NCBI GenBank assembly: GCA_963693305.1 | Contig: OY855912.1 | Span: 10,669,501-10,733,500, forward strand | Direction of reading: 5' to 3' | Source of the DNA: Meandrina meandrites | Taxonomy: Eukaryota > Cnidaria > Anthozoa > Scleractinia > Meandrinidae | DNA: 64,000 nucleotides | Shown: positions 57,615 to 62,801 of the stretch, in pieces | Numbering within the stretch: position 1 is the stretch's first letter | How the letters are laid out: every line of letters starts with the position of its first letter | Program-made: the position numbers and the translations under genes | The notes under the pieces: generated by a model | Database searches by the model: none | What the model saw: only the letters and a program-made list of their open reading frames with translations | Told to the model about the DNA's origin: nothing

Positions 57615-58095
57615 GTGGATAGCGTAGTTTGTTTTGCCAACACTTATCCGCTGGATAGCGATTTATCCGGTGGATAGCGTTATCAACCCTTTGAACAACT
57701 GGGGCCTGATTGGTAGTTGCTCGGCTCTAATATTTCACGCGCAAAAAACGCGTGAGACTAAATTAAACTAATTTATGGATAGAATGTCATGAGTATGACA
57801 CTTCCGTTCAAATCTCTGCGTCTTCTTCGCCGGAAATGCATTGAGGGTGCACATTCATCCCATTCTTTGCTCATTTATCGTCGGGAGACAAGATTGTATA
57901 CAACACAAGAAAAAACTTTTTTGAAACCACCTTTACGAAAAAGGGAGAGCTCGTTTTATTGATAGTTTGCTAAAAGCTGTTTTATTCACTTTAGGAAACA
58001 AGCATCTTCTCGGTATGGACCCAATGTGGAAAGATTTGCTGCAACACTATGAAGATAATCACTGCCTTGTGGATGAGACATGGCCTTGGTCGTGA
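16876..58095 (+). CDS. HELZ2: HELZ2-like gene 2: TPR-CCCH-helicase-RNB-helicase protein, complete
   Basis: The 36 coding exons are 16876-16919, 17026-17062, 17501-17677, 17812-17848, 19341-19480, 20005-20067, 20311-20487, 20819-20855, 21396-21493, 24553-24684, 25074-25154, 25233-25284, 25909-25995, 26288-27478, 28038-29102, 30321-30474, 31164-31353, 31842-31958, 32326-32897, 33556-33994, 34314-34627, 34931-35201, 44627-45058, 45470-45548, 45897-47144, 47560-50189, 50263-50480, 51071-51156, 51260-51391, 52200-52382, 52958-53244, 54183-54509, 54967-55203, 56340-56499, 56850-57017, 57995-58095. The sum is 11,763 nt, a multiple of three, with every phase consistent and no internal stop (3,920 aa). 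The ATG follows a 12-nt 5' UTR remnant after an acceptor. HELZ2 in vertebrates is an interferon-induced nuclear-receptor coactivator and antiviral factor; a similar role here is inference. Its size exceeds human HELZ2 (about 2,650 aa). Confidence 0.85.
23163..24326. mobile_element. Harbinger-like DNA transposon remnant, TAA target duplication
   Basis: TIRs read GGGCCTATTTACATGGAGG at the left and, as reverse complement, GAGCCTGTTTACATGGAGG at the right. TAA flanks both ends (23160-23162, 24327-24329). Three-base TAA/TTA targets and GGG/GAG ends are typical of PIF/Harbinger. Sub-terminal regions repeat GTTTACATG and GGGTTACC-type motifs. A minus-strand open frame at 23382-23915 (177 aa, with a KKTKKSPKNK patch) lies inside and is not recognisable as a transposase. 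Located in the gene 2 intron between exons 9 and 10. Confidence 0.7.
24553..25995 (+). CDS. Gene 2 exons 10-13: acidic linker and lysine-rich tract
   Basis: Residues 271-387. Exons 10-12 are rich in Asp/Glu, with related openings such as EDPEECKANDDTALNSED and EDKRDGDAILNSGE, which look like diverged repeats. Exon 13 is almost only Lys, Asn, Ala and Ser (KKRKKNKKKKKNKKAKKK) and is a likely nuclear localisation or nucleic-acid binding patch. No enzyme domain is seen. Confidence 0.7.
25519..25735. mobile_element. MITE, 217 bp, TAA target duplication
   Basis: Ends are GGCCTGGTTCACACTAGCGA and the inverse of TCGCTAATGTGAACCAGGCT, flanked by TAA at 25516-25518 and 25736-25738. The interior repeats ACATAACGACATAA and its complement. 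It lies in the intron between exons 12 and 13. Confidence 0.75.
26288..31353 (+). CDS. Gene 2 exons 14-17: duplicated Cys/CCCH zinc modules in Ser/Thr/Pro-rich linkers
   Basis: Residues about 387-1254. Exon 14 (residues about 387-784) and exon 15 (about 785-1139) each end in the same module: RKIP-G-V-VVC, a CxxC pair (CKFCEQR; CKGCENR), a YA-W-----W--RPYP segment, then a CCCH finger (C-x7/8-C-x4/5-C-x3-H, ending FPHGKQE or FAHGQQE) and MW--ERE. Exons 16-17 add a third finger (CYTHERCRFGRGCLFAHS). Exon 15 has four copies of an SGRPSTPV-like motif, and exon 14 has one. CCCH fingers in HELZ-family proteins bind RNA. The two modules are ancient duplicates with clear divergence. Confidence 0.8.
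27609..27709 (+). CDS. Possible alternative terminal exon of gene 2
   Basis: An acceptor (TTGTCCTTAG) precedes an open stretch that joins exon 14 in the correct phase and codes 33 more residues (begins CFRVMNHERLESGNA), ending in TGA at 27707-27709. Splicing exon 14 to exon 15 skips it. It could give a short TPR-CCCH isoform of about 817 residues lacking all enzymes, or be a relic exon. No AATAAA is visible nearby. Confidence 0.4.
29453..30064. mobile_element. Long inverted-repeat MITE, about 610 bp
   Basis: The two halves are imperfect reverse complements over nearly their full length. Examples: GTTGCCATGGCAAGG near 29609 pairs with CGCTATGGCAACG near 29912; GGTCAAAGATACC pairs with GGTATCTTTGACC. 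The outer ends resemble TTAGGGTGGCTCG and the inverse of CGAGACACCTTAA. It lies in the intron between exons 15 and 16. Confidence 0.65.
31842..47144 (+). CDS. Gene 2 exons 18-25: first UPF1-like SF1 helicase and acidic linker
   Basis: Residues 1255-2411. Exons 18-20 form the beta-rich region that precedes the ATPase. Walker A GPFGTGKT is at residues 1668-1675 in exon 21. DEAA is at 1794-1797 and GDHMQ at 1821-1825 in exon 22. ENYRCHQDILQFPS is in exon 23. VDTIHNVQGEEF spans exons 24-25 and AVTRARCLVAVVGDP is near 2043-2057. All core SF1 motifs are present, so ATP-driven translocation or unwinding is expected. Exon 25 continues into a Glu/Asp-rich linker with a DFPSL motif, then the start of the RNB-associated OB-like region. 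The palindromic mobile element interrupts the gene between exons 22 and 23. Confidence 0.85.
35349..35354. repeat. Left 6-bp target-site duplication of the palindromic element
   Basis: AACGTC directly precedes the 5'-AGTAGTCATATC terminus and recurs at 44379-44384 directly after the opposite terminus. Confidence 0.85.
35371..35650. repeat. 72-bp tandem repeats inside the left terminus
   Basis: Units start at 35371, 35443 and 35515 (CCTCTAGACA or CCTGTAGACA), then decay. Each contains ACCTCGCTTTCATG, GCATACATAATGAGCGA and GCCTCGCTTTTGCG. The right terminus (44150-44362) has one unit fewer. Terminal iterons like these could be replication-protein or terminal-protein sites; that is inference. 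Confidence 0.85.
35781..36065 (-). CDS. Element ORF, WxxRPFW repeat module 3 (left arm)
   Basis: 94 codons. It shares with the two upstream ORFs a 60-residue module: IWHHRPFWRRG, then a G-I-A-G core, a hydrophobic strand (LVIVELG) and YDPEQLY. An acceptor-like TTCGCTTTTTAG lies just before the module, so it may be a spliced exon rather than a separate protein. The mirrored copy is at 43740-44024. Function is unknown to me. Confidence 0.5.
   Translation of the reverse strand: MHFNLFTFHNIRFLAERFRTIWHHRPFWRRGNDEEYYGEIFNASNGTLVIVELGETEDEIRRNMRQSVETYDPEQLYTEASDYVFWNVDRIIFL
36069..36287 (-). CDS. Element ORF, WxxRPLW repeat module 2 (left arm)
   Basis: 72 codons. It carries the same module as its neighbours: LWRQRPLWRRG, FGQIIDA, MTVMLG and HDPEQLF. 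It is preceded by an acceptor-like TTCTCATGAACAG. The mirrored copy is at 43518-43736. Three consecutive modules on one strand suggest a repeat protein encoded by exons. Confidence 0.5.
   Translation of the reverse strand: MWILWRQRPLWRRGQTYFGQIIDARTRSIMTVMLGDSDEIEANVGNYIVEHDPEQLFSTYYDYRFASRSNNY
36331..36963 (-). CDS. Element RING-finger protein with WRERPLW module (left arm)
   Basis: Open frame of 210 codons, no ATG at the 5' end, which starts after a TAG that could be an acceptor. It encodes a RING-like finger (C-x2-C, then C, C, the pair DRDC-x5-C, and CPHCRRR), an acidic stretch, a PPPSPP linker and then the first of three WRERPLW modules. RING proteins are often E3 ubiquitin ligases; in a virus-like element this could target host factors (inference). 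The right-arm copy is cut by TAG. Confidence 0.6.
   Translation of the reverse strand: MSSQNNSNKLSNSKEKRHFSTVQRSDRKETSKTIAEIAENRCIVCLSEATETSPLQCCNQLIDRDCFTSWIGTCRQENKPLKCPHCRRRLTETGEVATVEEADVQEDTDFEGEDISFLLSEEIILEDTPPPSPPGDLSPDFRARLRDIWRERPLWRDDNEFMGQIRDALDGYLMTVSLGSHPSTVLENMNIYVYHFDRFQVYAGWEHFQT
37018..37470. repeat. Two-copy tandem duplication in the left arm (period about 272 bp)
   Basis: A block of about 180 bp starting AAAAAGAACTGCTCTTTTG at 37018 is repeated from about 37290. It includes AAACAAAACAGGG and AGAGGAAAGAAAT. The open frames that span it in reverse owe their repetition to this duplication and are probably not genes. Mirrored at 42337-42789. Confidence 0.75.
37514..37630 (+). 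CDS. Small acidic ORF, 38 aa (left arm)
   Basis: ATG to TGA, Glu/Asp-rich, ending 12 bp before the ATG of the next ORF. It could be a short leader ORF or noise. The mirrored copy is 42177-42293 on the minus strand. Confidence 0.25.
   Translation: MKYDAEEVMNVDPIELQCPENVVRKEEELMDLDYVTRG
37643..38068 (+). CDS. Secreted LRR-like protein (left arm)
   Basis: 141 codons. The N-terminal hydrophobic segment (LVYVMFVLAMV) is a clear signal peptide. Next come a cysteine cluster (C-x4-CLC, then VDC) resembling an LRR N-cap and a leucine-rich repeat-like pattern ending in VDIRDNPIHCEG, typical of a terminal LRR with C-cap. A Thr/Ser-rich tail follows. A second open frame (37978-38280) overlaps the end and could be reached by splicing or frameshift. 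AATAAA lies at 38466-38471. A secreted or surface LRR protein in a virus-like element could be host-derived; the role is unknown. Confidence 0.55.
   Translation: MVFALQSVLVYVMFVLAMVPKCFTFECIGKRCLCIEEISIVDCSRAAFESTPQTKKRIVNYTHLSLRHNLLWEVNFTLIAEQFPDVKTVDIRDNPIHCEGVEGGEPFKVLSDCDALRPTKGQRTTAPISSTTEQYLFHNQT
38394..38470. repeat. Short tandem repeat downstream of the LRR ORF (left arm)
   Basis: Two-plus units of GTTTGTAAATAGCTTCGTTT-type sequence run into AATAAA. Mirrored at 41337-41413. Confidence 0.7.
38571..39033. mobile_element. MITE nested in the left arm
   Basis: The ends are TGAGGGTCGTATAGGGG and the inverse of CCCCTGTACGACCCTCA, with AAGTAT-like flanks. The interior is rich in AATCACG/GTCACG motifs. 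An inverted copy is present at the mirrored place in the right arm. Confidence 0.75.
39719..39943 (+). CDS. Zinc-finger-like ORF at the inner end of the left arm
   Basis: 74 codons. A basic start is followed by a C-x4-C-x10-H-x4-H finger (within CPIPGCASKF and NHLAQVH) and a helical ERKYWLQFAKLQ tail. The TAA stop coincides with the arm/spacer boundary, so the original protein may have been cut by palindrome formation. Confidence 0.45.
   Translation: MESTFHSVNMKRKCKHCPIPGCASKFLVRLANHLAQVHELSEMERKYWLQFAKLQNTNMIRVYDKEAEPKTIFL
39945..39975. other. Palindrome centre: 31-bp spacer with templated insertion
   Basis: Bases 39949-39971 (23 bp, core GCAGCCAATACTTTCGC) repeat 40049-40071 in the same orientation, exactly 100 bp apart. 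A T-run leads into the right arm. Confidence 0.9.
39977..40201 (-). CDS. Zinc-finger-like ORF at the inner end of the right arm
   Basis: Mirror copy with the same translation. The open frame extends upstream to 40363 only because of the 113-bp deletion in this arm. Confidence 0.45.
   Translation of the reverse strand: MESTFHSVNMKRKCKHCPIPGCASKFLVRLANHLAQVHELSEMERKYWLQFAKLQNTNMIRVYDKEAEPKTIFL
40774..41236. mobile_element. MITE nested in the right arm (mirrored)
   Basis: Same MITE as 38571-39033 in inverse orientation at the exact mirror position (coordinates sum to 79807), so it was already present when the palindrome formed. Confidence 0.75.
41739..42164 (-). CDS. Secreted LRR-like protein (right arm)
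   Basis: Mirror of 37643-38068. The only change I see is Tyr to Cys in the signal peptide (LVCVMFVLAMV). Confidence 0.55.
   Translation of the reverse strand: MVFALQSVLVCVMFVLAMVPKCFTFECIGKRCLCIEEISIVDCSRAAFESTPQTKKRIVNYTHLSLRHNLLWEVNFTLIAEQFPDVKTVDIRDNPIHCEGVEGGEPFKVLSDCDALRPTKGQRTTAPISSTTEQYLFHNQT
42842..43333 (+). pseudogene. Right-arm copy of the RING-finger ORF, premature TAG
   Basis: Mirror of the left-arm ORF. The codon CAG (Gln) in the left copy is TAG here at 43331-43333, just inside the WRERPLW module, and one Ser is Ala upstream. The RING itself remains intact. Confidence 0.65.
43518..43736 (+). CDS. Element ORF, repeat module 2 (right arm)
   Basis: Mirror copy of the minus-strand ORF at 36069-36287 with the same translation. 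Confidence 0.5.
   Translation: MWILWRQRPLWRRGQTYFGQIIDARTRSIMTVMLGDSDEIEANVGNYIVEHDPEQLFSTYYDYRFASRSNNY
43740..44024 (+). CDS. Element ORF, repeat module 3 (right arm)
   Basis: Mirror copy of the minus-strand ORF at 35781-36065 with the same translation. Confidence 0.5.
   Translation: MHFNLFTFHNIRFLAERFRTIWHHRPFWRRGNDEEYYGEIFNASNGTLVIVELGETEDEIRRNMRQSVETYDPEQLYTEASDYVFWNVDRIIFL
44379..44384. repeat. Right 6-bp target-site duplication of the palindromic element
   Basis: AACGTC, identical to 35349-35354. Confidence 0.85.
45684..45736. repeat. Hairpin with 26-bp arms and a 1-base centre
   Basis: Arms 45684-45709 and 45711-45736 pair with one mismatch (AACGACAGC against GCTGTCGTT). It sits in the intron between exons 24 and 25. 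A wider CTGACGC/GCGTCAG pair lies outside. Confidence 0.75.
47560..50189 (+). CDS. Gene 2 exon 26: RNB (RNase II/R-type) exoribonuclease domain
   Basis: A single 2.6-kb exon, residues about 2412-3288. The catalytic signature TIDPPTSLDLDDAL has four acidic residues (2568, 2574, 2576, 2577) spaced as in RNase II/R, where they bind two Mg ions. Downstream come HIADVSFFV, LPRELSENVCSLLP, and HFTSPIRRYIDIVVHRL near residue 2900, which carries the conserved arginines. All key residues are kept, so 3'-to-5' RNA hydrolysis is expected. Human HELZ2 has an RNB domain at the equivalent place. A roughly 300-residue C-terminal part after the RNB fold, with a YDFVSVQL segment, has no assignment from me. 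Confidence 0.9.
50263..58095 (+). CDS. Gene 2 exons 27-36: second UPF1-like SF1 helicase, C-terminus
   Basis: Residues 3288-3920. Walker A GPPGTGKT (3431-3438) is split by a phase-1 intron exactly as in gene 1. DECG is at 3633-3636, GDHKQLQPVI starts at 3659, and SPYREQRSK and TVTKSQG are in exon 34. SEWDYVIISLVRS and GLTRARRGLCIIG are in exon 35. It ends in ENHCLVDETWPWS. Exon boundaries and phases match gene 1 one for one, which proves tandem paralogy. Intron lengths are unrelated. Confidence 0.88.
53621..54002. mobile_element. TTAA-ended inverted-repeat element with a central palindrome
   Basis: Outer ends TTAAGGAGGCTCGCAA and the inverse of TTTGTGAGCCTCCTTAA. Inside lies a second, near-perfect palindrome, 53915-53985 (GTTTCAGAGCCACCTTAAA and complement). 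TTAA at both ends could be a piggyBac-like target. Located in the intron between exons 31 and 32. Confidence 0.55.
55541..55822. repeat. Two imperfect direct repeats, 180 bp apart
   Basis: Copies at 55541-55655 and 55721-55822 both start TAGCCTGCTACAAA and share AACATCAGAATGA and GAGCAAATAT. Located in the intron between exons 33 and 34, which otherwise holds nothing clear. Confidence 0.65.
57561..57705. mobile_element. MITE, 145 bp
   Basis: The ends are GCCCCAGTTGTTCAAAGGG and its inverse, with inner GGATAGCG/GATTTATCCGG blocks in both halves. CTG flanks both sides and may be the target duplication. Located in the last intron of gene 2. Confidence 0.75.
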
Positions 58096-59876
58096 AATTT
58101 TTTTTCTAAGTTCTTAGTGATCATTTGTTTTATTTTAAGCAAAATAGGTTAAACAAAAACAGTTGACTGAACCAAGCTAAACAGATTTACTTATTTTCTT
58201 AGTCCGGGTCCATAAAGAGAGTTACGGTTTTAAGTGAGATAAGATTGAATGATTTTTTTAGTTTTTAAGGCATTTCAATTTATATTTTTTTATAATGTTT
58301 AAGCTTAAGGGATTTTTGTAGACTTTTAGCTCGAGGAATTAAGCGAGAAGCAAATTGTAGAGCGTTTTCATATGACGTCACGGCAGCCACATTGGTGTTC
58401 CAAGCCATTCCTCAGGGAATTAAACTCTATCTTTAAAAAAAATCGTATTTTTTGGGAAAGCGATATGGCCGCTGGTCACGTGAGTGAAAACGCTGCATTT
58501 ACCAATCTTTCAGTCCAATGCTCTAAGCATCAATTGTTATTAATGTGAGTTTACTGCGCAGATGTTAGAATTAAATTTTGGATGCCCTTGGGAAGATATG
58601 CTGAGACGCGAGTGCTAAGTGTTTCTTCCCGCGTGTCCTGTATGTACTTCGCGTTCGCTTAACAGGATTTACTTTTCATAAAGTATATGAATATGTGGCT
58701 GACACTTAACGCTGAGCCGAAACCCAAGCCTGGGGTGACTCATAACTCCGTTTGCTCGTCTGTTGCACGGTGCGTTCCGTGCGCGCTCTCTCTTGCCTTT
58801 CATTGTGCGTTGGATCCTTGCGTCTTCTCTCGTTTTCCCACGAAACACAGCCTCCTACGTTCCCTTAGTGTTCCAGGTGGGATCTCACCTACCCTGTTCT
58901 TGTTATGCCCCCCCCCCCCCCCCCCATAAGTTTGCTAGTTCTTAACTCCTCGCGTCCCTGCATACATTTCTTTGCGTTCCACCATGGGCTTGCGGTGCAT
59001 TCCTCGTTCATCTCCTTGCGTTTCCTGAGCGTTCCGTCATAGGTTCCTCCAAGCTTTCCTTCATGAGTTCCCAGATGGTTTCCTCTTATGATCTCCGTAC
59101 ATTCGCTCCGGGTTCCCAAATGAATTCCCTCGTCCGTTAGCCCTGCTTTTCCTTTTCGTTTCGTCGTGCATTATCGTATTCGTTTCCTCGTTGCTCCCGA
59201 TGCATTCACCGTGCCTTATGCTATGGGTTCCTTTTACTTTTTCCGGGGAATAGGCTGTAGGTCTCCCCGTGCGCTTTTTCGTCAGTTTTACTGTTCGTTC
59301 ACTGTTAGTTTCGCATGCCTTTTCCATGCAATACTTACGCGTTCCCTTGCGTTTATCACTGTGCGATTCTACGTGCGAACTACGTATTTAGGCAGTGGCA
59401 ATACAAGAAAGCTTATCAGCTTAACTAACCAACCTGGAATTTTTGGAAATATTAAACTCTATCAGGTTCTTATTCAGCGGACTTTGTCGAAAGAAATGCC
59501 CATTAAAATCTAAATGAGTGGTACTAAAGTACCCTCAACTTGTGAGCATATTGACCCTCCACCCTCTTCATTACCCCTTATCATCCAATCACGGCTCCAC
59601 CCCTAAATATACGCCAGTTGGCTCAATTATATTTTATTTTAGCGCTAAAAAGGAAAATAATTTATTCTGTCTTTGCAGTTTATTTCAAGAGTGTATTTAT
59701 AAAGCATCTACTACTGCAGAGCTTGCTTTGTTTCTTGTATCGTTTTGCATGATAGAGAAAAATTTCTTCTGTTTGTAAGCTCCCCTGCTAATTAAGAGGC
59801 CCAATCCAGCTAACAAAACCTTTTGAGAAGGACGAAAAGCGCACACAAGCGCGCATATGTTTTCGGAATTTTATGG
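58096..59876. other. Intergenic region downstream of gene 2
   Basis: No convincing gene. It holds an 18-base C run (58908-58925) inside a pyrimidine-rich, strand-biased stretch (about 58745-59400) with many diverged GCGTTCC/TTCCTT motifs, probably an old minisatellite. The open frames there are products of that composition. No AATAAA is obvious right after the gene 2 stop. Confidence 0.5.
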
Positions 59877-59940
59877 TATGCAAATCAATTCATTCTCCCG
59901 CCCAAAGCACATGACACAGTTGTAAAGTGATTGGTTCTGG
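59877..59940 (+). promoter_or_regulatory. Candidate polymerase II promoter elements
   Basis: An octamer ATGCAAAT starts at 59878, CCCGCCC follows about 20 bp later, and an inverted CCAAT box (GATTGG) lies near 59930. All are ahead of the possible first exon of a third gene. No TATA box was seen. Confidence 0.3.
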
Positions 59941-59984
59941 CTTTTCATCCATATTCATGACAAGTTGTAGTATTTGCCTCAAAC

Positions 59985-60657
59985 CAGACAGCTCGTGAAA
60001 GTGTGAGGACGTGGATCCGTCTCTGCCGAAAACTTATAACGTGTAGCTTATAAATTAGAAGGTGGATGACCACTGGAAACCTGGAGAAACGAGAGAAAGA
60101 TAGTCCTTGAACAACTCAACCGAAGGTGAGTATCTATTTTGAAGATTTTTCTACAACTTTTGCTCGAAATAGCAGTGCATTTGTATGTTGTCGAAGTGAA
60201 CACGTGCGTTAATGCCGGGACGCTGTGAATGTTTGTTTACGGAGTACGGTTGGGACGCTTGGCAATTTCCTGCCGTTCAGATTCGAGTGTTGTCTTGTTT
60301 CTGGATGGCCTTTTAAAGTTGGTCGAGTTGCTTTCTGTTTTGAGCGTCGACGTGAATTTGTTCGGAAATACTGACTTCCTCGAATGCGACACCACCGTTT
60401 TAACATTTAAAATAACACGGCATTTCCAAACGCATGCCTGAGTTTTACAAATAACCTCCTTCTTCCCTTATCTGAATAGGTCTATCATTTTGCCGACGAT
60501 TTAAAAGTGTTCAGTGATGAGTAATATATTTTTTCCTCTTTTCTTCTCAGACCGAAGACTCGAGTCGAGGAAGATCAACATTGAACACAGTGTGGACCAC
60601 GCAAGGAAGCCATGGAACAATGTGGACAAGAGAGAGTTAAACAGCGCATGGATAAAT
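59985..60657 (+). CDS. Possible first exons of a third gene (start only)
   Basis: A non-coding first exon may end at 60125 before GTGAGT. A second exon, 60551-60657, follows TTCTTCTCAG and carries ATG at 60612 in good context (CCATGG), then 15 codons (MEQCGQERVKQRMDK) and a phase-1 donor GTAAGA. No later exon was found to the window end, so this needs a long intron. The first-exon start is a guess. It does not resemble the start of gene 2. Confidence 0.3.
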
Positions 60658-61182
60658 GTAAGAATTAGTATTAAGTGACCGGTTCCAGAAATTTTCTGAC
60701 CAAATTGGTGGCTGTGAATCTTCTTTGGCATAAGACTTTACTTTTTTAACAGAAAAATGTTAAACTGGGAGGGTAGCAAATAGGGTCTGCTCGGTCAACT
60801 GCAAATAATCAGTAATACTTATTAATTGGGAAAAAAATTGTTGATTTCTCAAAAAGTCGTTGAAATTTCCGTACAGATCATGTCAGCCATTAATTTGGAA
60901 GGTTGCAGAACTATTTCATCGCTGTACAGAACTTAGTAGTGAATATTACAACCCTTGAGCAAACACCGGTCTTCTGATTTGTTTTATTTTTGTTTTGTTT
61001 TTTCTTTATTGTTCTTGAAATATAACTTTCAGAAATAAGGAACTTCGTTGTTGATGTTTGGATTAAGAGATGTAACACAAATTCAATATCGATCATTCGT
61101 TAGACTGAATATTTTAAAGGTCAAGGTTGACAAGGTGATCGCTCAAGGTTGTTGTGATTTTTCGCAATGGTATTTAACGTTG

Positions 61183-62448
61183 TTAAGGTGGCACTGCAAA
61201 TGAATTTAAGTCCTATTTGCCATTTCATTCAAATAAATTTATCATGGGAGGAGTTGAATACAATAAGTATAGGACGGATTTACTTTTAAAAAAAGTTGAT
61301 CTACTGTTGAAAAAGTAAATTAATGTTTGGAACGTAAATCGCAAGACGAAACATAATTTCTTGAACCAGAGTTTTAAAAGAATTTCTCAACCAAGAGGGA
61401 ACTTTGTTTCAAAGCCCCTTGTTTATTAGATTAAGGGCTTTTGGCGGGATTCTATTACAAAAGAAAGTTTGCATCTCTCAAAGGATCGATTTTGTGTCTG
61501 GGAACTATTTTCTATGTATAACAATTGTACTTAACAAGTTATTGAAAAACAGTCAAAAATAGTCGTTAGATCATTAAACCACAAGAAGGAATTTTGCCTC
61601 TAGGATTTGGTTGTTTGTTTTAGTGTTTTGAATTTAACATCAATGGATGCGACAAAAGTGACCAATTAAATTTGGCATTATTCATCAAGTTTTTATGTTT
61701 CAAATATGTTCCTTTCTCGTGGATGATCAAATATTTTAAGCAAAAGCACTAAGTAATTAATCAAGATTTACATTCCAAAACGAATTTTTCTCACACGCCT
61801 TCTGTGGGATTTGGAATTAATTTTGATACGCCAAAAACAACCAGTCAAAACAACAAACTAATTCACTGTATTTAATTTTGCCAAAGCCTTGCATTTCAAA
61901 TTGATTTTCTAGAAGAAGCAAAGCAAGTTTTATCGGAACATTGTTTTTATTATCGTTACGGCAAAAGTAATAAGTAACCGATCATTTTGTGATATTTATC
62001 CAAAGTTTTTCTTTCCAAACATATTTTCGTAATCATATGCTGCCCAAGATGTAAGAGGGCAGGCGCGAAGGGGAGGGAGGAGAGCAGAAAATATTTGTGC
62101 TGATTTCAAACTTCTTGCGTAAATATTATTCAAAAAATAATCGCCAAACTTTGCGACTTTTCCAATGAATTAGTATCGGGGGATAATTGTTTATTGTTTT
62201 ACCAAGTAACTTTAAGTTGCACATTTTGTACCAAAGTGTTGCGTTCTAAATAGATTTTGGTTAGAAAATAAGTTTAATGTATATACCAAATTATTTTTAT
62301 GTTGTGCAACGAAGTTTTACGTTCCAAATAGATTTTTCCAAGACAAAGTTAAGGGAGACGGTCGTTTAGGCAGCAATAAAAAGGTTGCTTTTCTTATTGC
62401 ATGTGACCGACATGCAACCGACATAAATACATTACAGTGCCACCTTAA
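61183..62448. mobile_element. TTAA-flanked element with internal degenerate repeats, 1.27 kb
   Basis: The ends are TTAAGGTGGCACTGCAA and the inverse of TACAGTGCCACCTTAA, close to the inner palindrome motif of the 53.6-kb element. The interior is AT-rich with several diverged units resembling TTCCAAATAGATTTT spaced about 80-130 bp. No ORF is seen. Probably a non-autonomous piggyBac-like or related element. Confidence 0.55.
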
Positions 62449-62545
62449 TATAAGTTAGAGAACATTTGGGTACTTTAAAAGAGGCCTTGACCTAGGTTTA
62501 AATCACGGACAAATATCTGTAAACATGATCGATCAAAATAATTAC

Positions 62546-62795
62546 AGGGGTTATGAATGGTCTCTCAAAATTTTGCATTGCTCGCAAAATTAGGTTTCTG
62601 CTCGAGAAGCTCGCAACATTTTAGTGGGTGCTCATTTGCTCGTGCTCGCATATTTTTATAAGTCGCATGCTCGGTTTTTAGTGAAGGCAGTTCTTTGAAA
62701 ATGCTCGTTGCTCGTAAGGCTAGCTTTTGTCAATGCTCGTGCTTGCAAAGAAAAACGCTGTGTTCGCATGCTCGCAAAGACCATTCCATACCCCT
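62546..62795. mobile_element. MITE with AATTAC target duplication and GCTCG-rich interior
   Basis: TIRs are AGGGGTTATGAATGGTCT and the inverse of AGACCATTCCATACCCCT, flanked by AATTAC (62540-62545, 62796-62801). The interior is a low-complexity string of TGCTCG/GCTCGCA motifs. Confidence 0.7.
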
Positions 62796-62801
62796 AATTA
62801 C

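Noticed and set aside
58687..59513. Several open frames on both strands around the C-run
   Set aside because: They follow from pyrimidine-rich, quasi-repetitive DNA; products are low-complexity and unlike any family.
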